This document shows positions 29,801 through 41,800 of a stretch of DNA of 64,000 nucleotides, one piece after another; within the stretch, counting starts at the first letter, position 1, and every line of letters begins with the position of its first letter. The stretch comes from Prinia subflava (taxonomy: Eukaryota > Chordata > Aves > Passeriformes > Cisticolidae), in the NCBI RefSeq assembly GCF_021018805.1, contig NC_086256.1:11598032-11662031 (forward strand). The letters run 5' to 3'. The position numbers were made by a program, and so were the translations under genes. Under the pieces are notes generated by a model. The model was not told the origin of the DNA, did no database searches, and was given only the letters and a program-made list of their open reading frames with translations.

Positions 29801-32800
29801 TCCCATGCCATGGCCTTGGAGCGGAGGGAGAAGGGAGGAGCTGGGCCAGGCAGCGCCCGCAGCTGCGGAGCGGCACGGGCAGAGCTCAGGGCCCTGCGCT
29901 GGAGGCGGCTCGCCGGCCAAGGGAAGCAGGAGGCTGGAGGTGCCATTCCTGCCAGGGGACACCACAGCATTCCCTGGGTCAGTGCCCTTCCCTCCTGCCC
30001 GCTGTGTCCCACAGCATTCATTCCCTGGGTTAGTGCCCTTCCCTCCTGCCCGCTGTGTCCCACAGCATTCATTCCCTGGGTCAGTGCCCTTCCCTCCTGC
30101 CCGCTGTGTCCCACAGCATTCATTCCCTGGGTCAGTGCCCTTCCCTCCTGCCCGCTGTGTCCCACAGACGGGGCCGGGTGCAGGTGGGTGCTCGCTGTTA
30201 TCTCCCTCGCTGTGGTGCAGTGAACATTACTTTGCTACTATTTGTTGCAGCTGACAAACTGAACATGAACTGAGTCAAATACCCTTTTCCACAGGCTGTT
30301 TTATGTTTTTCTTTAACGTGCCAATAGTGGCTTAGGAACAGGTTCTCCTCTGTGAGAGATTTCACACTGTTGTGACTCCTTCGACTTCAACACATTTTTG
30401 AGTCAGCACTGTAGTTGTGTTGGAAGGGAAGTATATGACTTGTTCTACCATAGATAGTGTCTCTATAAAAAAAAAAAAATTGCAAAATAGTGTCATCACT
30501 TTCCTCTCATTGTCTTGGTGTCTACAGTTTGAGAATTGGAAGATTTTTGTTCTTTTCTAATTCTAGTTATTTTTTCCCTCACATAGGTGGGCCTGGCTCT
30601 GGTAAAGGTAGCCAATGCAAACAGTTAGCTGAGAAATATGGATTTACTCACCTGTCCACTAGTGACCTTCTCCAAAATGAGTTATCATCATTATCAGAGA
30701 GAAGTAAATTGATCAAAGACATCGTGGAATGTGGTGAACCTGTGCCTGGCGTGAGTGATGGTTTTATCTGGGGTTCTAATAGTTAAACAGAGGCAGTGAT
30801 ATATTGTCTAAAACAGTGGAAATAGATACTGGAGCTGATGATCCCCATTTCAGTAAAATTAATCTGTAACCTCAGGGAGACATTTCCTTGTTGCCAAATC
30901 TGTGGCACTTGTTTCCCCTTTCAGTGCCAGTATTTCTTTATGTTTCACACAGGCAATAAATTAGACATGAAATACAGTGAGACAGATGCATTGCAAAATG
31001 TAAGTGTAAGCACAGGAAACAGAAACTTTATGTCCTTTTTATAGCATTACATTTCAGATTCAGAGCTGGTCCTCCTGGCAGCTATTTTAAATCACAGTAC
31101 CTGCAGCAGCTCCCTGCAGAGCTGGCTGACATCCCAGAGTAGCTGGACTGCAGCTTAATGGAGACTGTGAATGCAGAGGGTGTTGTTCTCAGCAGGACCT
31201 GACTTTTACATGGCAGGTCCACGGTCCCAGCTCTTGGTGGGTCTTCAGCAACTGCAGCTAGGTCAGAGGATGTGTTTGTTAATGAAAGATACTAGGAAAT
31301 GCTGCTCAGGGGAAACTAAAAGCTGTGCTTGGGCTTGATTTTGATTGCTTTACTCTTCAGTGTGTTTGGTCAGATGGGGTCACTTTCCATGTGATGTAAT
31401 TATGCCAGTGACATAGCAAAATGCAATCAGATTGGAAAATTCTGCAGCAGTGCTCTAGAGTTTCACAGGTATTAACATTCATTTTGAAACTATGAAATAT
31501 TCTGAGCTATCTGGAGGGCACTTTGGGAAATCTTGGATGGATTGCAACATTAGATTTGTGGTAGAGCTGGTCCTGAGAGAATAAAGAGCAGGGTGTCCTG
31601 CTACCTGCAGGACAAGAAAAACACCTGTTTTCACAGGACCTACTTATAGCCAAACAGGGCTGTTTGCAAGGGTGTAGGACCAAAGTCAGTGCAACAAACA
31701 AAGGTATCAGTCTTTCTTATTAATTAACCAACTAATCCCCTCTCTTTCCCATGCAGGGTATTGTTCTAGAGCTACTGAAGGAAGCCATGGTTTCCAGGCT
31801 AGGGGACACAAAAGGATTCCTGATCGATGGGTATCCCCAAGAGCTGAAGGACGCAGAGGAGTTTGAGAGCAAGGTGACCATACAAACTGTAATGCTGCTG
31901 TAACTCGTGGAATTCTGGTGCTGCTTTGGTCCCTCTCTTCAGCTGACTGCAGCAGGGACGTGTAAAAAGCCAATCCAGCAGAGCTGTGCTGCTGGTCACT
32001 GACATTTTGACACCCCATCAGTATAGCAAATCTAGCTGTTGCCCTTACCTACACAGACACTAGAATACAAGGAGAAGTAAAGGCTGATTTCACCTCAGTT
32101 TAATGTAAACCAGGAACAACTCACATATAGTGGAAAAAATCATTCTAGAAGCAGTTTTCTGGTTCTAGTGGAGAGTGCTGTACTTCTCATGAAAATCTGA
32201 TCAAGCACTGTCTGATGCAGGTTCACAGAAGTAGGTATCTTCCCAGTTAATATTTATTACCAGTAAGCCAGCTCTGCTAAAGCTTGCTGCCACTTGAAAC
32301 AGCCAAACACAGATTTAATTTTTGTGATGAGTAGCAGGTGGCACAGCCATAAAAAGAGCGTTCTGCAAGTGCCTGCGTGGCAGTTCCCAGAGCTATCGAT
32401 TTCCTCAGAATGTGCTGAGACCCAGAGAGAACTCTCAGCCGTGCATTTCTCAGTCTGCAGAAAATACTCTGTCTAAGCCTGGGAATGAATCTGCCAGCGT
32501 TCAGGAGAGAAGAAGTGGAGAATTAGGGATAATAGTTATATGTGTGTAGTATATGTTACATCATATTACACTCCAAAAATGTCCTAAAAAAGTTTATAAG
32601 ATCATAAAACTTTAATGAATCCCCACTTTTCTTACTAGCCTTTAGCTGCTTTATTTAGTTGATTACCTTAAAAGCCTGGCAAAATGTAAGCATCAAAAGC
32701 CAGACAAAATAGTGAGAAATGGAATTTGCTGTAGAAGCCATTCATAGAAATGTTGACTTTTTAGTCCCTTTAATAAAATGCTGTAGACTATTAAAAAGAT

Positions 32801-35800
32801 GCTGGAGATTTCTTTCATTTTGTGTCTAAGAAGGAACTATTTCAGCAGAGCTGTTTCTCTGGCAGGCATGCATGTTTGTGTCCTGTGGACACTTGTCTGC
32901 ATTATGCAGTGGGATTTCAAGATTGGAGTGTCCTGCACTGAGGAACTGCCAGACAAATTAGTTTAATGCATCCAGTGCTGAAGCAGAGCTCCTTGAAGTT
33001 CCTTGAAAGCAAAAGCTGCCGTGGTCCTGGACTGCATTTGGTATTTGGAGTAAAAGACAAGGACCTCAAGTGACCCTTTTGAACATGCTAATTCACCCCT
33101 GTTGTGCCTTGTGTCCACTTTTCACAGGCTGACTGTGAGCTGCTCAGAAAGACTGGGAAGACTTTTAAATCTCTGAAACAACAATTACATGCCTAGTTGC
33201 TTTTTATTGCTCACTTAAAAATGCATCCTTTGAAACACTACCAATATTTGTAAGGCTGAGGGCTTAATATGCCAAACTATTTAGGTTATTTGGAGATCTA
33301 TTTTCCACCTTTTAAAAATATTTTTGAGATAATGCTTTGCAGTTCTTTCCAAAGGGTGATGAGAAGTTCTTAAATTATAATTGAATAAAAAGAGGTGCAC
33401 ATCAGGCCTTACTAATTAATGGCAGCAAAGTACAGAAGAATAGTGCTACATATCTACACAATATGTAAAAAGCTTTATAATTGTTAACAAAGACCTGTTC
33501 TACTTGGAAGACATCAAGAATTCTTATATTTCAGAGCTTGACTCATAAACAGAATGAGCTATGTAGAAGCAGCTTATTCTCCAGCCAGTTTTACCCAGTT
33601 CCCTTCTATGACACAACTGTGCTTTTACTCAGCCCTAATTCTAGAGAGGAACAAAACTCTGTTCCCCCCTCAGTCTTTCTAGATGGTGAAAAAACATTAT
33701 TAAATTATATATTCCACAGCAGCAGGCAGGAAGCACCCAGTGAGACAGAGTAGACTCAACACATTACACTTGTTTGGTATATATTATTTAAGATAAATTG
33801 TGTCACGAAAATAGTAATTAAATAAAGGAGCAAAAATGACTGTAATACCTGATAAGGGCATTACTTCCACTTTTTATGGGTTTTAGTTTGGAAGAAAGAT
33901 ATTTCTGTAATGGTTTGAATTCCAGATAGCAATAGTGAAACTTTTAAGAAAACCATGTAAATTTTTGAAAAGCAAATCAGACTGAGTATCAAACAAGATA
34001 CTATTATCTGATCCTATCAGTCACTAGACTCCTTCATATGCTCATTGTAAGGTGATGATAGAACTGATGAAGGGAATTATTTCCCACTTACTCTATTATA
34101 ATTTAGAATGATATAATTAGTGGAATATATATATAATAATTTAGAATTTATAATTAATGGAATTCCTCATGTAAAACTGGGAGGAAATAACTTCTCACCA
34201 TGCTAATCCAATTATACAAAAGGGCATTTGTTTAAATCATTGATTAAGCCCACATCTTTTTTTAATTCTCTATGTCTGTTGCACTATTAGAACTGCCTTG
34301 TTGGCCTTTTTAATCCCCAAACCCAGTGCTGCTACAGCTAATAGCATTAATGTTTTCTGTGTGCAAAAAATGGGTAGATATAAGGCTGTCATTGAACTGT
34401 CTGACATAATCCCCTGGCTTCAGCTCCTCTTAGAAAGTCATTAAAGGTAGTAGAAAGGTCAACACAATCCAGACATCCTCAGTCAAATGCTGAAGGCCTG
34501 ACATGAAATATTTTAGAATGTTTCTTCCTTTAAGGGCCGTCAACAAAGATAACAATGACAATTTCCATATATTGGTCATTTAGACTTTCTTTGCTGTAGC
34601 CACAGTAAAGATATGATTTTGTAATGGTCATTAGTGTGAAGAGCAGTCATCTTTTTCCAAGACTTCTCACTGTTTCCTAAAAAGTGTTTTCCAGATCCCT
34701 GCTGGAAAGAGAAGGGATGAGAAAAAGACTGAGAGTGTCATTGAAGGATTAAATACATAACTGCACGGAAAAATTAACTTTTAATCCCATAACACCTTTA
34801 TTTTGCTTGAGACAGTGGAATTTATTGCTTTGGGCTCAGCCCAGCAGTTTTTGTTCATACAAAATCTTGTGTCAGAGGGTACTGGGCGTGAGCAGGGTGC
34901 ATGACAGTGCATTCCAAGATTTATGCTAAGTGACATATATATTTTTCAGTGTTTCATGGAAAGAATGATGAGGATTTGTGTTTAGAACTTTTAGCTCTCT
35001 CCTGAAATACCATAAAGAACATTTTGCTCTTTCTTACCATTTCTTTTCTTCCCATAAAATGTTGCAATATCTATGGTCAAATGTAGAGAGAGACAATTAT
35101 TTATGATCTTTGCCAGGCCTAAGAATAAAAATAAATAAATCTGTATTTATTTTTATTAAAGGAAAGGACAGACTCTCCCTCATTACTTGTTTGGCACTAG
35201 CCAAACAGCATTAAAGGAACAGCTTCCCACAGAATTTGGAAATTACTTGCTAATTTGAAATGCAGAGAAATGTATCATATCCTTCACAGCATGGGTGGGA
35301 ATGGTGTGGGTACACTGCAAACAAGGAGATAAAATACTGTGGGACATAAAGTAACTCACAGGATATATTCCTGTGAATATTTGATGCTGTCCCTGAGCCT
35401 GTCAGTTGTTATTTCCATCTCAAGTGGGTTCATTTTATGTGGACATTTCCTCCTACTGCATCTTGAAATGCTAAGCTGTAGTTCACCACTCCCTTTTCAC
35501 ACACTGAACAAAGAAAAGGCTACAAATACAACTGAGTCAAGTGTTCCATAAGTCCTGTGCTGTTTGCATCAAGCAAATAATGAACTGGCACTCTTCAGTC
35601 CAAGTAGCCAGAATTTGTCAGATCCTGTCTCTTTATCTGACAGAGATAGGATCTGGCAAGTGTGGAGCCCAGGCAAGCACAGCCTTGCTGCTCAATGCTG
35701 GCGTCCCTTAGTGCTGCTGCAATGAGAGGTGCTTGTTAATAAGCATAATTTCTCCATAGGCAAATACTATTTGCTAATAAATTCCTTGATGACTGTTTTG

Positions 35801-38800
35801 GTGTTATCCAAACAAAATCTCTTCTGCTGGGCCAGTACTTTGACTGCCTGTTGTTTTCCTTTTTCTCTAGATTGGGGAACCAAAGCTTGTGCTCTGCCTG
35901 GAGTGCTCTGCAGAAACCATGAGCAGTCGCCTTCTGATGAGGAATCACAGCAGGCAGAGCTCTGAGAACACTGAAACCACAGAGGAAAGAATTGAAAGCT
36001 ACTACCAAGCATCAAACCCTCTGATTGCATACTATGAAAGCAAGACACAGTTATGCAAGGTAAATTACTTGACCTTTTTAATTAAATTATTGCTTTTCAC
36101 TTCAATTAAATGAGCAGTACTTGGAAAACACTGATATGACACCATTTATGAACTGTTCCTGCACTTTTGAGTTGTTCTCATTTTACAATTCCCTGGTTTG
36201 TTTGCAACTTTGCAAACTTCTGAGTTCCCCAGAATAGCCTGAAAGAATAAAACCACAGATTTATCCTTAGTCAGAGAACATATCCTGAATCAATAACTCA
36301 TCTGTATAGAATCTCTTATTAAACATAAATTCTGGAAAGCTTTTCTTTAAGTATTAGGATTTATTACTCTATAAGGACTTTCAGAATTAGAATGAAAGAT
36401 AATCTAAAGCCCTTTCAAAACTGAAGGTGTATATCCTGAAATAAACAGACCTGCATACAAGAAAGATCTTTTTGCTGGAATAAATAACATGGTTATATTA
36501 ATTTCAGTGAATTATCTCAGTTTGCTCCTGTTCACGATGTGATATTTAAAACATTCTTTTTATTCTATAATCAATACTTTACAGAGAAGCAAGATAAATT
36601 CCATCAGTGTACTTAGCTGGCACATCTGAGCTGTAGACTCATTTACATAGGATTTGGGTTTAGATTTTTTTTATTCCTCTGCTCTGTCGTGGCAAACTGT
36701 CCCTTAGCTCAGTTACAGAAAGATCTAGTCCTGCTGCTGTGTCTTGTACTAAAAGAGAAAGAATCCAGTCATAATTTCGGGAAATAGTATGGGATGTATT
36801 TTTTCTAGAGGCTGTAGCAAACATGCAAATCACCTGCCCCAAACTTTTCTCCTTTGCAAAGTTCCCTAAAGAGAAATGTGCAGCTAATTAATGCACCAGT
36901 ATCCCGACCTGAGAACAGCATAGGTGACACAATGCTGAGAAAATGATACTCAAAGGAAGAGTCCTGATTTGTGGTCTTTCCTAACTCCAACAATAATTGC
37001 ACATAAGACAAAGTCTAAGTGGCAGAAAAAAGATCCTGCTTACTTTTCATCTTTAGGCTTACAAACAATTATGTAGTTTATTTGTTTTTTCTTTGAGAAG
37101 CTGTCTTGCCAAAATTGCAATGATGTTCCTAACTAAAAATTCAGTACAACACACAATACACCAACACAGCACAATGCCAAGGAAAACAGAGCTCTCTGTC
37201 TCAATATCCTGTTCCAGGGAGCTGTGCCTACCACAGTGTTTCCCTTTTGGAAGCATCAGGGAAGTGCCAGCCCCAAAGAGAGTGAAACTGCACTTAATAG
37301 TTCACACAGGTTTTGCAGTCATGGTCTGCCTCATTTCACTGGACATGGACTTTGCTTGCCCTTCCTTAATGCTTCTGCTCAAGTTCCTGCTCCATCCCCT
37401 GTGTCATGGCAAGATATGCACTCTTCTCTTGAAAGCTGGTAGCTCATTAGCTCCCCAAGGAACTTGCCAGATCTGTGGGTCAGAGCTGGGTATGTGATTT
37501 GTAGCCGTGCCATTCGTTTTGGGGAAGCTGACATTGTGTATTTGCGTGTTAGAAAATACCTGTGCTTTGCTTGAACAGTGCCTACACTGCTTTTCTTACA
37601 ATGTCTGTACCCTGTCTGACCTTGCTTCTGTGAATGTGGTGTTTACCATATATCCATTTCAGGTGGAACCATTGGGTATGAAAGCTCTGTAAGACCAGCT
37701 TTATAAACATTATTGTGGAAAATGTCCTTTAAAACTGTTTTAGTAGTGAATATGTTTAAGCTACATTTGTTGAAGAAAGCAGAGAGTCAAGAGGAAGTTT
37801 GCAATTCCCAGGACATGGGTTTAGTTTCTTATTTATAGCAACAGATTTTACACACGGCCAAGCATTGACATTAGCAGCCAGTGGGTGTTCTCTGAATGAT
37901 GAAGGGAAATTCAGGTGGAAAGCAGAGAAACTGGCAATAATAATTTCTGATCAAATATACCAAATATTACTTCTGACTGCTTTTTTTTTGTTGTTGTTTG
38001 GTTAACCTGTAGGCTAGGTTAAAACAGTCTTTGTATTTTTTTATTTGTAATATCACGCACACACACAGAAGATTGAGACTTTACCTAGAGGCAGTCTAAG
38101 ATGTTCAATACTTTTCTTTCCCATTTTAATTAAAACATCACATATTTTCAGTGTTGGGGATTTGTTCATTCCTACGTGTGTTTATCACTCTCCAACAGTG
38201 ACCAGTGCTGGCTGAAGATGTTATGCTCCCATGGAGATGCTGCTGCCTCTGTAACTCTGTTTCCTGTAGGAACTGTGTGTGTGTTTCCCATCCATTTCAG
38301 ACAAAGCCACCAAAGTTAATTTACCAGTGTTGATTTGAAGACCCCTTAAAATAAATTCTGTATTCATGGATTTCTTTTAAATCACCCATGGACCTCCACG
38401 TACCTACAGAGCAGAGGCTACTGCACTCCTTTTCTTAGGCAAAGCTGGTGGGATCCCATAGCTTCCAGGAGGCAATGCCTTGCTGAAGGTGCTATCTGGA
38501 GATCCTGATCAGTCTGTGATCCCAGGATAAGCAGTGGCCAGAGCATCTGAACAGAAGCTGTTTAAAGAGAGGAAGAGGAGTCTAAAAGAATCTTTGATGC
38601 CTGCCTAGGTTTGGTTTTTCAGCAGAAGCAGCTCTTCAGTGAAAAGCCCACATGAGCTGTATGTCCCTTGGGACTGCAGCAATGTACTTCTGCAGGCATG
38701 CAGAGGAGTGGGTGTTGACATTCTAGAGGAGTATCAGAGTCTAAATCCCCTGACTTCCAGGAAGATTCAGCATTAACCTTTTCTACCAGCTTACTGCAGC

Positions 38801-41800
38801 CTGTGGTTCAGGATCACCACATTCTAAGCACTAATTGTGTAAGTCATTGTGTTTTATAAGGGCTTGACTGCAGCATCCAGCTCCACCTGGCCACGGAAAA
38901 GAAAATCAGAAATAGACTTGTGCAACAAGAAAAGCAGGTTGGCATACTGCTGTAATTTAATTTCTCCAGTTCAAGTGTATTTAGGGTTGGACAAAATATT
39001 CTACTGACGGGGAACAGCACATGACAAGAGTGGGATATATTTAACTTGTCCTATCCACTCCAAAGGTTTGGAGTCCTGAAACAGGCTGATTAAATATGCA
39101 AATGTAAAATTCAGTCCTGGGCAGAAGGCCAGCAAAAGGTCTGGTGTGGGAATTAGAGGTTGGCTGTGCACCCAGCAGAGGAGGACCAGATCTGTCACAG
39201 CACATCAAGGTGTGGTGAGAGTACAGTGGCAGATGAGCTCTCTTACTCTGTGCATTGGAACAGGCGTTGAGGCGTGCTTGGATGGAGCCTGACAAGCACA
39301 GTGCAGACAGAAAAAACCAGCTCTGACCTGGCTCCCTCTGCCAGGTCATTCAGCTCATTGGGAATTCTCTCCTTGCTTTACTTGCACAGAAGAGACAAAG
39401 GTTTATGGTATCTTGTAGCAGCATTCCCACTTTAATCCTGGAGGATGTTATGACTTTCCCCAACCTGGAGTAATGGAGCATAGGTGTATTTGTAACACCA
39501 CACTGATCTGTGGAGCTGGAACATTTTTCCATTCTGCTGGCCTCTGAACAAGAACAGTGACCTGTGTTGGAAAACAGATCAGGACTGTGTTGGAAATTGC
39601 CCTTTGGCCAAGCTTCCCTCTTTGTGTTCCTGCTCAGCAGTGGAGGCTTGAGGCAGGGACAGAGGGTGAAGGCTGTGGGTGCAGATGAAACACCTGTGAA
39701 CCTGACAGGAATAAACAACAGCAGTGCTCCCAGCACCCTGCTGAGATGAAGAGCTGTGTACATATTTGCAAGGGAAGAGGAATTGCCTGAAGAATGAAGG
39801 GCTAAGGCAATCGTGTCCTCACCTTTTTTCTGCTGAGGCATTAAGTTTCTAAATTGTGTTTTGGAAGGTAAGTTAGTTGAGACTAATAAGTCAGAAATTT
39901 TTCAATTAATTTTTTTTATCATGTTTTGGGAATTTAGTTTAATATGCCATAGTTCCTTTTGTAGTCAGCTACAGAACACACACCTGCTGCTAAGGACAGC
40001 AAATGTCTGCTTTTCAGTAAAGACCTTGTACTGGAAATGCACGGGCTGAAAGCACTCCTCTCAAAAACTGCCTGCAAGCTGCCTGATTCTGTGGGAATCA
40101 GGTGCTTCAGATAAATGACATTAAATGAAATGAAACTAAATGCATTATAGTAGTAAGCAGACAGACACTGCTGGTTTTAAATCTGTTTCTCAGTGAGTTC
40201 CAAGGTAGCTGGACAGAAAAGTTCATCTGAAAATTTAGTAGACACCTACTTGTGTTTTGACATGGCTAAATGTAAATCCCTTTGAATAGATGGCCCTCTC
40301 TCAGCTGAGAAGAAAGGGAGGAAAAAAAAAGGATTGTTTTTAATATCTGACTCATCCTTTAAAGCTTTTCTGAAGTGACAGTATGTAGGAGGATAGTAAG
40401 TAAAAGAGAAGAGCAATGCCTTGGTAGTCAAGCAAGACAGCCCAGATCCTACCTGGCTGACATCAGACACCTGGCACGTGCCTTACATACAAGTTTCCTA
40501 TTCAAAATCTGGAAAAGGGCATGAGTACAACAAATAAGCCAAACAGAGGAATTGGGGTGTCCAAAAGCTTTGACTATTTCAGATCACATGCTATGAAAGC
40601 TTAGCCTACAAAGTCCAACAGCAGTTAATTTTTCTGTGCTTATTTTCTTTTCTTTTTTTTCTCAGTGTTATTCTACTATTTCTTTCTAAAATCACTTGCA
40701 ATCACATTTTCCATAACCACTATGAAAGAACATGTGACCATCCACCCTCTCCCAGTGCTCCCCTCTGAGCCTTCCCTTGCTGATCCCATTATAACTGTGT
40801 GTGAGGGTGAGTCCCCCTTTCCAGAAGGGGGAATCACTGCTAATAGTGAGAGCAGTTATGTGGTTTATTTCCATCTTTTGAAAGGTTAGCAGAGACCCAT
40901 TAACCCTGATAGATAAGGATGAGAGGAACAAAGGAACAAGTGATTCTCCACTCCCCCTTTGGTGCTTTGTGGCCCATTAGATGAGAAACTGATCTAGAAA
41001 GATACACCAGAAACATTAGCAGGGGATCATAGATAAAACAACAGAAAATTCGTGTCTAATACGAATAGGGCTCGGGGCAATGTGTTTCCAGTGGATTTAG
41101 ACAGCCTGGTCCATTGCTGTGAGAACCAGGTGCTGCAGTCTCAGAGAGATTTTCTGACACACACTAATGACAAAGAGATAAATGTTAGTGACAACACAGC
41201 TGAACCTGCCTGTCCTTCAGTGAGAAGATTCTAACTACTGGGCTCATTCCAGAGTCTGTCCTCAGCCATCCTCTCGACAGACATTCAGTGGCAGTAGATG
41301 TTTAGAGTTCTAAATTTCAAAACCTACAACAAATGGAGATTTTGACAAAAAACTTGATTGATTGATTTTAATGACAAAAGGAGCAACATTGTACCATAGG
41401 GATGGTTGCTCCAGTAATTTTTCGTATGAGCTCATTCAATTTTTCTGTATCTAAAGTTACCAAAAGCCATAGCTGCATTTCAAAACTGTGGAAAACCGAA
41501 TAAGGATCTTGTTTTATGAGAAGCTAGCCTTAAATAGCTTTGAAAACAGGCCTAATTTATGAGGTTTGTTATGATCTGAGGAAGAGAAATACACAGATTT
41601 TTCTCTGGAGCTGCTGAGAGTGTTGTTGAATTACTCTAGTACTAGATGTGAATTATTGGCACATTAAGTTAGTTTTGTGCCACGATGTTAAGTTAGGTTT
41701 ATGAATTGGGCCTTTGTTATTTAGGAGGCCAGCATGGGAAGCACTGGGGCTGTCATTATTCAGGCCCATCCATATTTTATTGCTACTGTTAGGAAGTCAG

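Larger units (their letters stand above)
21897..30586 (+). other. AK5 intron, 8.7 kb
   Basis: It holds a CR1 copy (22807-23360), a possible second (25785), two short duplications, a moderately GC-rich patch at about 26,600-27,030, and the CpG block with its minisatellite at 29,600-30,170. The rest is unique AT-rich sequence. Confidence 0.75.

Noticed and set aside
29604..30254. A 216-codon plus-strand open frame with a 17-residue repeat
   Set aside because: All frames on both strands are open here because the sequence is GC-rich and the repeat period is a multiple of three. There is no known domain, splice context or start signal.
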